Source: Primulina eburnea
Taxonomy: Eukaryota > Streptophyta > Magnoliopsida > Lamiales > Gesneriaceae
Direction: 5' to 3'
DNA: 64,000 nt
Assembly: GCF_022965805.1 (NCBI RefSeq)
Contig: NC_133102.1
Coordinates: forward strand, 2,674,885-2,738,884
Part shown: positions 1 through 11,192 of the stretch, piece after piece
Numbering within the stretch: the first letter of the stretch is position 1
How the letters are laid out: each line of letters opens with the position of its first letter
Notes under the pieces: model-generated
Seen by the model: only the letters and a program-made list of their open reading frames with translations
Database searches by the model: none
What the model was told of the DNA's origin: nothing
Made by a program: the position numbers and the translations under genes

Positions 1-182
1 AAATATTCATTTTTGGGTATTAAAATTGTGTTTTAGATTTAATTTTAATTTAAAAATATCAATTTGATCATTCTATTATATTATTATAATGAATTTTAAA
101 ATTGCAAACGTCTCACATAATAATATATTTATATTTGTTTCCTTAATATATTTTCGAGATAGAGTATGTCTCTTATGTTTCT

Positions 183-341
183 CGTGAGACGGTCTCACGA
201 ATCTTTATCTGTGAGACGGTCAACCTTAATGATATTTTCAATAAAAAATAATACTCTTAGCATAAAAAATAATATTTTTCATGGATAACCTAAATAAGAG
301 ATCTGTCTCACAAAATACGACCCGTGAGACCGTTTCAAACA
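183..341 (+). repeat. Copy A of the GAGACGGTCTCAC inverted-repeat element
   Basis: About 160 bp with inverted termini. It starts with a palindrome close to CGTGAGACGGTCTCACG, has an AT-rich core containing AATACTCTTAGCAT and ends with CCCGTGAGACCG. The same order of blocks recurs at least seven more times in the window. The size and inverted ends suggest a non-autonomous miniature element (MITE). Confidence 0.75.
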
Positions 342-740
342 ATTTTTTGTCTTCGAGATAGCACATTTTTATATTTTGTTTTTAAGGAAGGTTCAAACAT
401 ATCCTCTATACTTTTGGTCCTCGGCTACCAAAAGTGTTAATTTCTTTTAGAATTATTTAGAAAAGTGCTTTATTACCTGTCTAAAAAAAAAAAATTAAAG
501 TCGGGAACATCGTGGGAAACAAAAGATAAAATAAATGAAGTCAAAAGACTGTTAAAAGGGTAAATTTTGCAAAAACAATTTCTTTTACCACACAAAATTG
601 CTTATTTGTAAAGTGGGGAAGTGCTCTTGCTTTCTTGAATTCGAAAATAAATCGTTCCACGAGGTGATTAAAACAAGTTTAATATTAATGAGGGGAGTGT
701 TATTTACACTCCATCTATTATTTGTTGAGTATGTCTCTTA

Positions 741-900
741 TGAAACGGTCTCACGAATCTTTATTTGTGAGACGGGTCAACCCCACTGATATTCACAATA
801 AAAAGTAATATTCTTAGCCTAAAAAGTAATATTTTTTCATAGACGACTCAAATAAGAAATCTGTCTCACAAAATACAACATGTGAAACAATCTCACATAA
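741..900 (+). repeat. Copy B of the GAGACGGTCTCAC inverted-repeat element
   Basis: Same block order as copy A. The opening AAACGGTCTCACGAATC is followed by TGTGAGACGGGTCAACC, the core has AATATTCTTAGC, and the end carries CTGTCTCACAAAATAC. Both termini have drifted. Confidence 0.7.
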
Positions 901-2309
901 GTTTTTGCTTTATTTGTTAAATATGCTCGATATTATCCTTCTATATTCATTGGTTTTTTTAGGAAAATTTTAAAGTAGTATATTCATAAAATAAATTATT
1001 ATCTAGACATTAGTTATTCAAAAATGTATATTTTAATTTTTAAATATTCGTAAATATAGAAAATAAAAGAATTAAAAAATTGAAAATTTGTTAATTTTAT
1101 CTCATATTAATTTAACTTTTCCAAGCAAGCCATGTTGCATGAGGTCCTCACAGAATTTCCGAGCAAGCCCTGTTTCCACGGTTTTGTCAGGCCCAATAAC
1201 CCACTGGGCTTGAATAATGTAGAGTCCTAGGTCATAATTGTTTACATGCAAAACGGTTTTACTACTTGAAACGAGAGAAAAATTTGAAATGAGAAGCAAT
1301 CAAATAAATTTTAAATTCTTGGATTTGATGATTTCAAATATCTTAGTCGATACATCAACGTAATAATCGAATTCATGTATGTGAGATCCTCACGATGTGC
1401 ATTGGTCCAACACCTCGTGTTGATGAATAAATGGTGGAATCAGAGCCTGTCAACTGTCTTCATATACTGCATAATAAAATAATTAACATATTTTGAATAA
1501 TTTGTTTTCACTTCTATTGAATTTTTTTTTATTATGATATCATAATGAGCGTTTATAGTTTTTTCTTTACGTAGAAACACCGTCGTTCTTATTTCATATT
1601 TATTAAGTCAACATCATACTAATGCAGTAGCTTTTGCAAGCCATATTAGTCAGATAAAATATATTGACCAATAAATGTGCGACGTAATCGTCCGAGAAAA
1701 TGCTCAGAAGAGAAATTAAATTTATAATCATCAATCAGATATTCACATATTTTACCGTGTATGACATTTTTTCTTGTACAATGAAATATGTTAGGAAATA
1801 AAGCAAATAATAGGAAGGGCTCAACAAAGAGCCGCAGACTTGGGTATCGTAATGTTCGTGTCATACGATATGAATCAAATCAATAAATCAAGAAAGTGCA
1901 AACATTTTTTGAAAAAAAAAGAGTATTGTTTGAAAATAAAATGGGAAAAGTTGCCTTTTTGTCAAAACCCAATCTAAACAAAATCCTTTTTTTTTTAATT
2001 AAAATTCAAAAAATCTATTTTTAAATGTAAAATCGTCAAGCTTCGATTCCGTCACCGAAAGATGTCACTTTCATAGAATATTACATCTTTGTCAAAATCG
2101 AAATAATAATGAAAAAAAGAATATGTTGCCTCGGGTTCTTACGAGCCTTTAGGCTTGGAAACTCCAAGCCAGAGACCTAGATGGATTTAAAACCTCATAA
2201 GCTGAGCTTTCCACCACAGTTCCCACTCTCTTACAGGCAAGCATAAAGCATCCCGAAAAGCGCCGATCGGGAAACTCAACTTGTGAAATCGTGAATCTGA
2301 TCGGAATCC

Positions 2310-4551
2310 ATGGCCGAAGAGCACGAGAAACACCAGCCAACCTTGATCGATAAGATCACGGAGAAATTTCACAGTCACGATTCATCTTCATCGTCGGATT
2401 CGGACAACGATAGGGAAGAAAAACCGGCCTCCAAGATCTATCGTCTCTTCGGCCGCGAAAAGCCAGTCCACAAGGTCCTTGGCGGTGGAAAGCGTACGAT
2501 TTTCGTTCTATGAACTTTATTTAATGATTTATTCGTTCCTTGCTCTAGATTTTGTGGTTATGATAGAGCGAGGAATGCAAAATATATCTGTGTTTTGATG
2601 GCGGGTTTTAGGATTTGGATGTGTCGATTGGATCACTTGCAGATATGTTCACTAGATATTGTTTATTTGTTCACTAGATATGTTCTAATTCAGTAATTCT
2701 CTTATAGTCTCGATAATAAACTGTGTTACAAATAAAGGCTAAATTCACGAAGATATCAACACTGTGTGTTTCTTTTAGATGGTGTAATGGACTGGTTTTA
2801 TATTTTGTCCATATGAGATAATGTTAGGTATGTCGTTTTTCTAGATTGTTTCCTGGGGTGTAGAGAAATAAACGTTTCTTGAGTTTTTCCGCTGATAATA
2901 AGTATGAAAGGATAGAAAACCTTTTCTGTGGCTTTGGTACTTTTACCCCTTCAAAAATCTATTATATGGTTCTAACATGACTGATGGACTTCTCATTGAC
3001 AATATGTTCAAGTAGTGCTCGCAGTTTCACAAGATTTAAGTTTTATGCTGTGAATCCCATGTCTTGATCTGGAAAATTATTATTTTTATGATATATTTAT
3101 GGATGATTTATGTCCTCTTGAAAGACGAAAAGTCTGACGCGAAGGCATGGGAGTTAAACTCCTTAAGTTTTCTCATAATAAGGAATGTTATTATCATTAA
3201 TGTGGTATATTTTTGGATGATTTATGTTCTCTCGAAACATGAAGAATCTGATGTGAATGCATGGGAACCAAATTAGTTGAGTTTTGAGGGACTGGTTTTT
3301 TTACTTTGGTTATCTGAAATACAAGGTATAGTTTATAAATTTAAATTGTGATCTGGATTTGGTTGTTGATGAGTTTGTCGCCAGTCTCAAATTTGATGTT
3401 CAATGTTCTCAACTGGTCTGGACGCCAGTGGTGCTTGTATGCATACTGTTGAAGTTCTATAGAACTGTCAGCCATAAGAACTGGCGATATGTTATTATGT
3501 AGTCGGATATACTTTAAGTTTGGTATTTTGTATATCGTCTCACATTGATTATCTATCAGCTGCTGATATTTTCCTATGGAGGGACAAGAAAATTTCTGGC
3601 GGGTTGCTTGGTGTTGCCACCGCAATTTGGGTGTTTTTTGAACTGCTTGAATATCATTTGCTCTCACTAGTGTGCCATATCCTGATTCTTGCCCTGGCAG
3701 TCCTTTTCTTGTGGTCAAATGCGTCCACGTTCATCAACAAGTATACTTCTCAAGTGACCCATAAGATTTCCTTTTTTGGCATATTTTTACGATCTTCTTA
3801 GTTTTCAGTTTCACTTGTGCATCCCAGATCTCCACCTAAGATACCAGAAGTCATTATTCCAGAGGATATCATCTTGGGCGTGGCTTCTGCCTTTAGGGTC
3901 GAATTCAACAGAGCTTTTGCTATCATTAGAGATATTGCACGCGGGAGAGATCTGAAGAAATTCCTTGCTGTATGTGCTAGCATTTGTTAACTCTTACTTG
4001 ATTATTGAATGCAGTTTCCATTTTAATTTCATTTTGCCTTCAATATTAACAAATATTCATAGACCATATTTTTCTTGATGGCCGGGTAAGTTGTTTTGAA
4101 ATTAACTAGATAATACATCATTTTTGGTATCATACTATCATGTTAATACTTTACCTTAAATGAAGTTTATTGTAATTGTACATGGCTTGTTCAATAATCA
4201 CAAATCCTTCTGTTTTCTGATTTTTAGGTGATTGTTGGCCTATGGGTATTATCTGTTCTGGGAAGTTGTTGCAGCTTCCTCACTTTGTTTTACATAGGTA
4301 CGTAGTAACTTAATTCTGGAATTAAAAGCAATATTCTTTGCATTACTTGATTGATTTTTCTCACGATTTCCCATTTCTCATATACAGGCTTCATTTTGGT
4401 GCACACAGTACCTGTAATCTATGAAAAATATGATGCTCAGATTGATGCTTTTGCCGAGAGAGCTGAGACAGAGTTCAAGAAACAATATGCTGTGTTCGAT
4501 GCAAAGGTATTGAGTAAAATTCCTAAAGGTATCAAAGACAAGCTTCCATAG
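2310..4551 (+). CDS. Reticulon-like protein B (RTNLB), five exons
   Basis: ER membrane-shaping protein. Reticulons insert two hydrophobic hairpins into the outer leaflet and curve ER tubules. Exons are 2310-2493, 3560-3740, 3828-3969, 4228-4297 and 4388-4551, joined by GT-AG introns. The CDS is 741 nt, or 246 residues. The N-terminus is acidic and Ser-rich (SSSSDSDND), followed by the family motif [20 protein letters not shown] across the first splice. Next come hydrophobic hairpin 1 ([13 protein letters not shown] to FLWSNAS), a loop with PEVIIPED, hairpin 2 ([10 protein letters not shown] to LFYIGF) and the conserved tail VPVIYEKYD ... [16 protein letters not shown]. The length matches plant RTNLBs of about 250 residues. 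Which RTNLB number it is cannot be decided by eye. Confidence 0.93.
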
Positions 4552-6409
4552 ATCTTGCAAAATGGTGCGGTGTAAGTGTTTTTTCTGCAAGACTCGGGCG
4601 TCTGATAGAAGAACCCAAGATTGTACCGGTGTTTGTTTTTAAACGAAGTCTATGGTTTCATATAATTTATGATGGATTCAGTAATTTTGCGAGGCAGTTG
4701 AGTTTTTTGCTGCTCAATGTTTGAATCAAATTGCTTTGTTGCGGCTACTTGGTTTAACTAGTTGCAATTGGCATCACCTTAACTGAGAGGTTCCTTTTTA
4801 ATTAGTCTTATTATTTATTATTTATGAGTTGTATCATTCACTTGAAGGTGTTATACACTCGAAGCAAGTAGCGGTTATGTAATTTTGTTGAAATCCGTAC
4901 ATTATTCGTTATGAATGCAAATTTTTTTGTATTCTCGAAATAATAGAACGAAAATTTGAGATAAAAATGGACATATTCAAGCTTTTTAACAGAATTATGG
5001 ACAGAAGGTTTTGAGATCTTTCACTTAGCTAAATTTATATAATAAATTTCTGGCCGAAAGATTTTTATTTAGAGAAGTATTTTATGCTCATATACAATAA
5101 TTCTAACGTTAAAATTCAAAACTAAAAAAGTCAAGTTCAAACGAATACTATTTTCCAGAAACTCTATTATTATTGATCGAAATTTGAATGTAATTCATAA
5201 TTCCTAAGAAAAATTTGGGTGATATTGATGATTTTAACACGATAGACTTTTTAAAATATCATTAAAGTTCACAGTAAATATATTTATATATTATCATGAA
5301 TATATACTGAAAACATAAATTTTCCTCCGTTTAAAATTTCACGACGAACTGGCCTATTTGCTTATCACAGTGGGTTTTTTGGTCTCTTTAGGAGGTTCCA
5401 AATGCTATTCTGGGCTAGGATAGTTCATATGCCCATAGCTTGCAGAAGGAATTGTCGTCGGTATCACTGTCGCTGTCACCGTCGGAGGAAGATTCTGATG
5501 AAAAAGAGCCACCTAAGATATACTCCACAAGCTGCCAAAAATTGGGTTAAGTTAAATTGGGTTGCGCTTGTTTTTGAATTTCAGTCAGAAAATAATGGAT
5601 TATCTGGCCAAATCAATAAGTTTTTAGACATGCTTCAACGCATAAAGATGAGCAAGCACATGAAAGATAACCATGATAATATGATGCTAAGAATTCAAGC
5701 ACGACTAGAGATTGCCCTACAATGAAGATATATGTCTCAGAAGCATTTCACCTGTCGTGTCGATAGAGGGTTGATTTTGTGGGTGCTGTTGTCTATGGTA
5801 CCCAAGGTATTGGAGCACTTGTTGCTATTTAACCAAACAATTGAACCGCAACTCGAACAGTATCCCCTGTGAGATTTAAATCTTCTCGAACAAATCTCTG
5901 CGATCACATAAAAGCCAATAATTAGTATCCGCTTCATATACAGCGCCAATCTACTCATTACCACGTCCATGGGAAGAACCAAGAGAAAAAGAAAGAATCT
6001 GAATTGATCCATAGATTTCACATAACAAATAAAAATGGAAAGAGAGATGAAACATAAATCATGGATCAACTTATCCCACCCGGGTTTACCTTAGAAAAGG
6101 ATCAGCACGTAAATTCCATGAACTAAGGTTTAATCTTAGTGTGGCTAAATTCCAAAGCTTCAAATTTCGATAGCATTTTGATATTTCAGAAATGGGATAT
6201 AATCATTTGTGATCCAAAATGAATGAGAAAAATCATCTCCATTCAGTAATGTAGATGCAAAGGATCCCAATATGGCAACATGTAGAACATGATATAACAT
6301 ATTTTAGCAATGTGCTGTCTTTATTCTGAAGTAAAAAAAAAATTAAACTTTTAAAATGGTCGGGGTATGGCATAAGGGCCTACGTAGGCCATAGCATCAA
6401 AGAAGATAT
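4552..6409. other. Reticulon 3' region and intergenic spacer with degenerate coding-like patches
   Basis: The first few hundred bases are probably the 3' UTR. The middle is AT-rich. From 5390 to 5725 the composition becomes more gene-like. One plus frame stays open for 107 codons, and a second frame gives a short Ser/Glu/Asp-rich stretch (SPSEEDSDEKEPPK). No splice-consistent gene or known family could be recognised. An opposite-strand open stretch at 5737-6069 is also unidentified. Confidence 0.4.
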
Positions 6410-8115
6410 TTAATACTCACGATGTTGCAATATACCTCTATAGGCTCTTTCGAAAGCATTCCTCCAATTGGTATCAGCCTTAGTTTCAGCGTGACTGGCT
6501 GAATGCACATCTTTCTTACTTTTTATTGTTCCATCAGTAATATTGCCATCGATCTTAAATGAACTGTCCAGTTTACCAAAGAAAGTAGCATGTAAACTCT
6601 CCCACAAATGGTTGTCACTAGCTACCGCATTCCACAACCTGCACATGGGAGAACATGATGATCTAGAATGTTACACAATTTTGTTTTTATGGACAGGAAA
6701 TGAATTATAAATAAGGAGGCACAACTGAAGGATAAGTATTATTCTGATCCATTGATCAAACTTATTAGTCAGCTACCCGATCAGAAAATGTATCCCCAAT
6801 ATAAATAAATAACATGTGATAATTATTTGATGTCATCATTGGCTCGAGCACAATTTATAAACCAGTTTTTTATGGTTTCCTCTAGTAAAAACATACATTT
6901 TACAATTCCTTCAAAAATCTGTTTGTTCCTTCAATCCTTTGTTTTCAAAGCTCCAAAGGAATGCCTTATGTTTAGCTAATCAAAGACTGAATGATTTGTG
7001 ATCCACAATCCACAGATGTGAACCTAGTTTCAAGCACAAATAAAAAGCAGAAAGTAAAGCACCTGCAGACGGCAGCTGCAGAAACCAGAGACTGCAAATC
7101 TAAGAAGCCAAAGACGTGGAAAAGAACATCCCGAGGAAGCACAGTCAGAACTGGGGAAAAATCACAATTTGACACACAAAAGCAATCAAAACTCAGCAGT
7201 CAGCAACCACGCGCGAAAGAATAGATAATGAACTACACAAGCTATGCCATATGCTAACATTACATCCGCGACAACACAGAGATTTTCATTATATTAGGAT
7301 CAGTTGCATACGCTAGCATAAGACTAGTACCAAGAGGTTAATACAAAAAAGATGACAAAAAACGTCAAATTAAAAATCACTTTCTTTACAAATTCAATGC
7401 TATGAGTCAGACAACATTACCCAATGGATGCCAGAGCAGTAACATCAGAGCTACTGAACTAATTAATTATTTAAAAACCTACGAAATTAGCCAAAAGAGA
7501 GAGGAGATACGGCAAATTAGATATTAATCTATTATCCTCTCCACGTGAGTAGAGCCTTGGAAAACAGGTAGTCATATAGATAAACTAAATATACAAACTC
7601 TTTCAAAATTACAGCAAAAAACGAATCAATTAAATTATACTTATAGAAAGAGACCTTCTTCTTCTTTAAGGGACTTGGACTTTCTCTTACAAGCAACCAC
7701 TGCATGCTTGTATTCCTTAACTGCCAGACCCCGCTTCTGTTTCGGCAGAGCAAACTCCGCGCTTTGCAAAAGAGAATTAGCTGCTGAAATAGCAGACTGA
7801 ACTTGAATCCTAAATAACCGAAACACAAATACAAACCCTGAATCCAGCAAACTTAAAGGAGATAAATAAACAATAATAAGGGGAAAAAATGTGTGCCTCG
7901 AAAACTTACTCAGGAAGGAGGCTAAACGCGAAAAGGGTGTCTTGGAAAATTTGGGACTGCAGATTTTTGGGGCATATGGAGTAGGCGCTTCTGAGGAACA
8001 AGCTCAACTCTTTGCATGCTAACGAGTAACGATAGGGTCGACAGAGGGATTCTTTCAACCGAAGATTTTCGTATCTTTGAATTGGATTTGAATTTGGAGT
8101 TTTAATCATAATCAT
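6410..8115 (-). CDS. F-box protein, At5g52880-like, four exons
   Basis: Predicted substrate receptor of an SCF ubiquitin ligase: the F-box binds SKP1. Minus-strand exons are 8115-7910, 7809-7655, 7150-7063 and 6638-6410. They sum to 678 nt, or 225 residues, with phases that rejoin correctly. The N-terminal part (NPIQRYENLRLKESLC ... CKELSLFLRSAY ... LQSIF-like QSQIFQDTLFAFSLLPE) and the basic segment ALPKQKRGLAVKEYKHA are family features that I associate with Arabidopsis At5g52880. The F-box spans about residues 122-163: LPRDVLFHVFGFLDLQSLVSA, then LWNAVASDNHLW across the last splice. The donor of intron 2 is weak (GTCTCT), but the join restores the frame and the consensus. The degradation target is unknown. 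Confidence 0.87.
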
Positions 8116-8182
8116 AAGAATCCAAAAGATTAGGGAAAGATCGGAATAACATATAGTCTCAGACTCTCGATCAGTTGTACGT

Positions 8183-8284
8183 ATGGACGGCGATATTCAG
8201 GGAATACAGCCGAAGGGAGAAACGACGCCGTTTCAGCTGTTCGAATTGAAGATCGACGACAACCATGGATATCTTAAAGTTTGA
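8183..8284 (+). CDS. Small open reading frame (33 codons), divergent to the F-box gene
   Basis: The ATG at 8183 opens 33 codons (MDGDIQGIQPKGETTPFQLF ...) ending with TGA at 8282. It starts only 68 bp upstream of the F-box start codon, on the opposite strand, so the two would share a promoter. The composition is gene-like compared with the AT-rich sequence that begins just after it. It may be a truncated first exon, a relic or chance. No homologue is recognised. Confidence 0.25.
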   Translation: MDGDIQGIQPKGETTPFQLFELKIDDNHGYLKV

Positions 8285-9460
8285 ATCCCATCAATAATAA
8301 AACTTATCAATAATAAAAGTTTTAAGTTATTTAAATTAAATTAAGCGATAAAAATGCAATGTGTCAATTTTGTTATTTTTTACACAAAAATTAGTCAAAG
8401 GTGGTCCGAAATTTTTTCTTTTCTTTTATTTAATTTTAACTGCACTCAAGCTCGCATGTATCTGTCTAGAACCATAATTCATCAAATTATTACAATTTTA
8501 TATGACAAAAACTCATTTAATATTGTTTCATAAATCAATTATGTGATATTGATCAATGACGTGATTCTTTCCGTGAAAATATTAATATTTATATCAAAAA
8601 AATTATTTTTTAACGGTAAACATGGATCAGGTCGATTCGTCACACAGATATAGATAATGTTAAACACACAAACAATATATTGTATAACGATATATATCGT
8701 GAGATTTTATATTCAATGTATCATGATATTTTAATAAATTGAATTTTAGTATAGAATTTTCTCTAGTGTAAAAATTGTTGTACACATACCATCCCTCCAT
8801 AGATATTGATAAAATTGTCACATACCTACTCTCTTTATTTTTATAATATAATATAAAATTGGAGCTTTATTGAAGAAGTAATATATTTATTTCATTTATG
8901 GAAATTCTCAAAATTCATAATTTAAAATCACTCTAAGCTTTGCCTTGATTTCTTTGCCATCTTCTATCACCAAATCATATACACCCAGGAAATTAGACAA
9001 AAAAAACACTACTGAATAAATTTAAATGCCAGTATTTGGCCATTGGGATATTTTCAATCACTTTTCGTCTATTTATATGTAAGATCCGTGAGACGATCTC
9101 ACGTTAGACTCACTCTTATGTTTTTATGCCCATCTTCAAATTTTAGCTCGGTACCAAGTGTAAAATTTTTCTCTTCTCCTTCAAAGTCCTTGACAATGAT
9201 CCTCCAACTCTAATCTTTTCACTCTCACGCCGCAAAGTTTTCATTGTTTTGGCAGAGCTCTCCCTTCCCATTTCTGTTTTCTTTCGATGATTTCTTCCAT
9301 GAATGGAACATGTATTTAAACTACTGTGTAATTATTTGGGCATGCTTCATTTTGATTTGTTTCTTGCGCACTTCCTCTTTCACTTTTTATGCTTCACTAT
9401 TATTTGAGCCTATGTGTTGCCATTCCCTTGATTTCTGATCTGGTTCTCATTTATTTTTCA
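8285..9460. other. AT-rich intergenic spacer
   Basis: I see no gene. A short remnant of the inverted-repeat family (GTGAGACGATCTCACG) lies near 9088-9106. From about 9130 the sequence is less AT-rich, but no exon could be assigned. Confidence 0.5.
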
Positions 9461-11192
9461 GTAATGCCCAATTGGAAAAAAGGCAAGGTTAGGAGAATTC
9501 CAAAGACCAATGCAGAAAAAGTACCTTAAAGGCTAATGAAAATGAAGAAACTTGTCTCGTAAGAGTGCCACCAGCCAGTCCAAAATAAAATTATCAAGCT
9601 TGGATGACAATCTTTGCAAGTGGCTGAGCGCATGCGTACAGAGTGTCGCCTACATCGATAAGAACTAACATGTATAAACTAGGGATGATAGTTATACCAA
9701 CACACAATCTTTTTTCTTCTTTATCTCGTAGTACAAGATCCACTAGTATATGGCCAATTCCTCGACCTTGTGGCTGATGATCCCCTGCCATACAAGGATT
9801 TTCCCAGTTTGCATGATATATTCTTCTTAATATAATTATGATCCCCAGTGTTGGAGTTCTTTTTACAGTGATAATTTGTTTAAAAAATATGATCCTTAGG
9901 TATCCAACCTTTTCCCGTAGTCTCCTTTGGTGCTAAACTCCAATATTTCACTTGGATTTCTTCGTTTCTTATCAGCCAAAGGCCTCTTTATTCGATCCCG
10001 CGGGTATTTGAAGGCATTTAGATGATATGGTGCCCCAGAGTGTTACTGTCAATACTCACTTCCGGCATTCCATGAATAATTGTATCATCAGGCTGCATAT
10101 CAGAAGAGACCATAGCACAATAATGAACCACTTATGGATTATGATTACTAGCTATTTGATTTTTATTCCTTGCACCAGTATCATCCTACATTTTCTTTAT
10201 TGATGTGTGTCTTTCCTCCTCATTCACTTGAACAAATTGTCTCACTTCAAAAATTCTTTAGTACATTATGTCATTTTTGCGACCATTATTTTGCTCAGAT
10301 CGTCAAGTTTTCACATATAATCGCCTCCAAGTTAGAGTGGAGACTCATTGGAACTTCCTCTTTGATAAGACGCATGTTACCATCTTTCTGTACATTTTTC
10401 TCGCGACCGTGTCTTGGACAAATCCCTTGAATGGTCCTTCTTGTTCTCAACATCCTTGCTCTGATCTTTCACATTAAATCCATGTTTCTTTTTCTGAGAG
10501 ACGATCGTATGGATCTTAAACATCATAAACTATGTATTTCTAAGTATCAAACAATCCATTTCATTCTTGTGAATGCATTTTTTATTTTTTTTTGCAATAT
10601 CTTTCACATGCATGTTGTATTCTTCTCACAATAATATTCAACATTTTCTCTGTATTTTCTTGAAAAAAGTTGCTCGAGATATTCATATATCTTCTTGTGA
10701 AATAACACTACACGGATCTGGAAAATCAGAAACAATACATCTTTCATTCCAAGTAATCATTACAATTGTTCACAAATTTATTGGACATGGACGCATCTTT
10801 GTGACCCACTTGGCATACCAAAACTCGTTTGACACAATTTTTTGTAGCATCGAGGGCATGCCAGGTTCCAAAACGACTCCGATTGAAAATAGAAAAAAGA
10901 TGAAAATCTGACTTCTATTCTAAACGACGTGGATTCCCGATTTGGTCGTTAGTTCTAGCCTCTTTCCTTATAACCTTTATTCAAAATCATGAGTTTTATT
11001 TTTCTTATGGGCATGGCTGTATTTGTTTATTTTCTTGGAGAGTGTGTATGTGTGTTTTGGGGGATGAATGATTGCGTTTGTATTTGTTTATCGTTTACTG
11101 GAAAATATGGAGCCCCACCTGTGCGGAGAGAAACTTAAGTACAGAAACATCTGTTATTGATGCATCTTTCTTGTTGCTTATCCGTTGATCAG
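9461..11192. other. Unassigned region upstream of the pyruvate kinase relic
   Basis: Composition is more balanced than in the flanking spacer and several patches look once-coding, especially on the minus strand between 9990 and 10900 (for example frames reading DDTIIHGMPEVSIDS and ATKNCVKRVLVCQVGHKDAS, interrupted by stops). No family is recognised. The transit-peptide exon expected for a plastid pyruvate kinase was not found here. Confidence 0.35.

Larger units (their letters stand above)
1..2309. other. AT-rich intergenic region upstream of the reticulon gene
   Basis: No coding region can be supported here. The stretch is AT-rich and holds two copies of the dispersed inverted-repeat family (183-341 and 741-900, listed separately). 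The last 100 to 150 bases before 2310 are more GC-balanced and probably form the promoter and 5' leader of the reticulon gene. Confidence 0.6.

Noticed and set aside
3341..3718. 125-codon minus-strand open frame over reticulon exon 2
   Set aside because: It overlaps the reticulon exon and intron, gives no recognisable protein and is explained as an antisense shadow.
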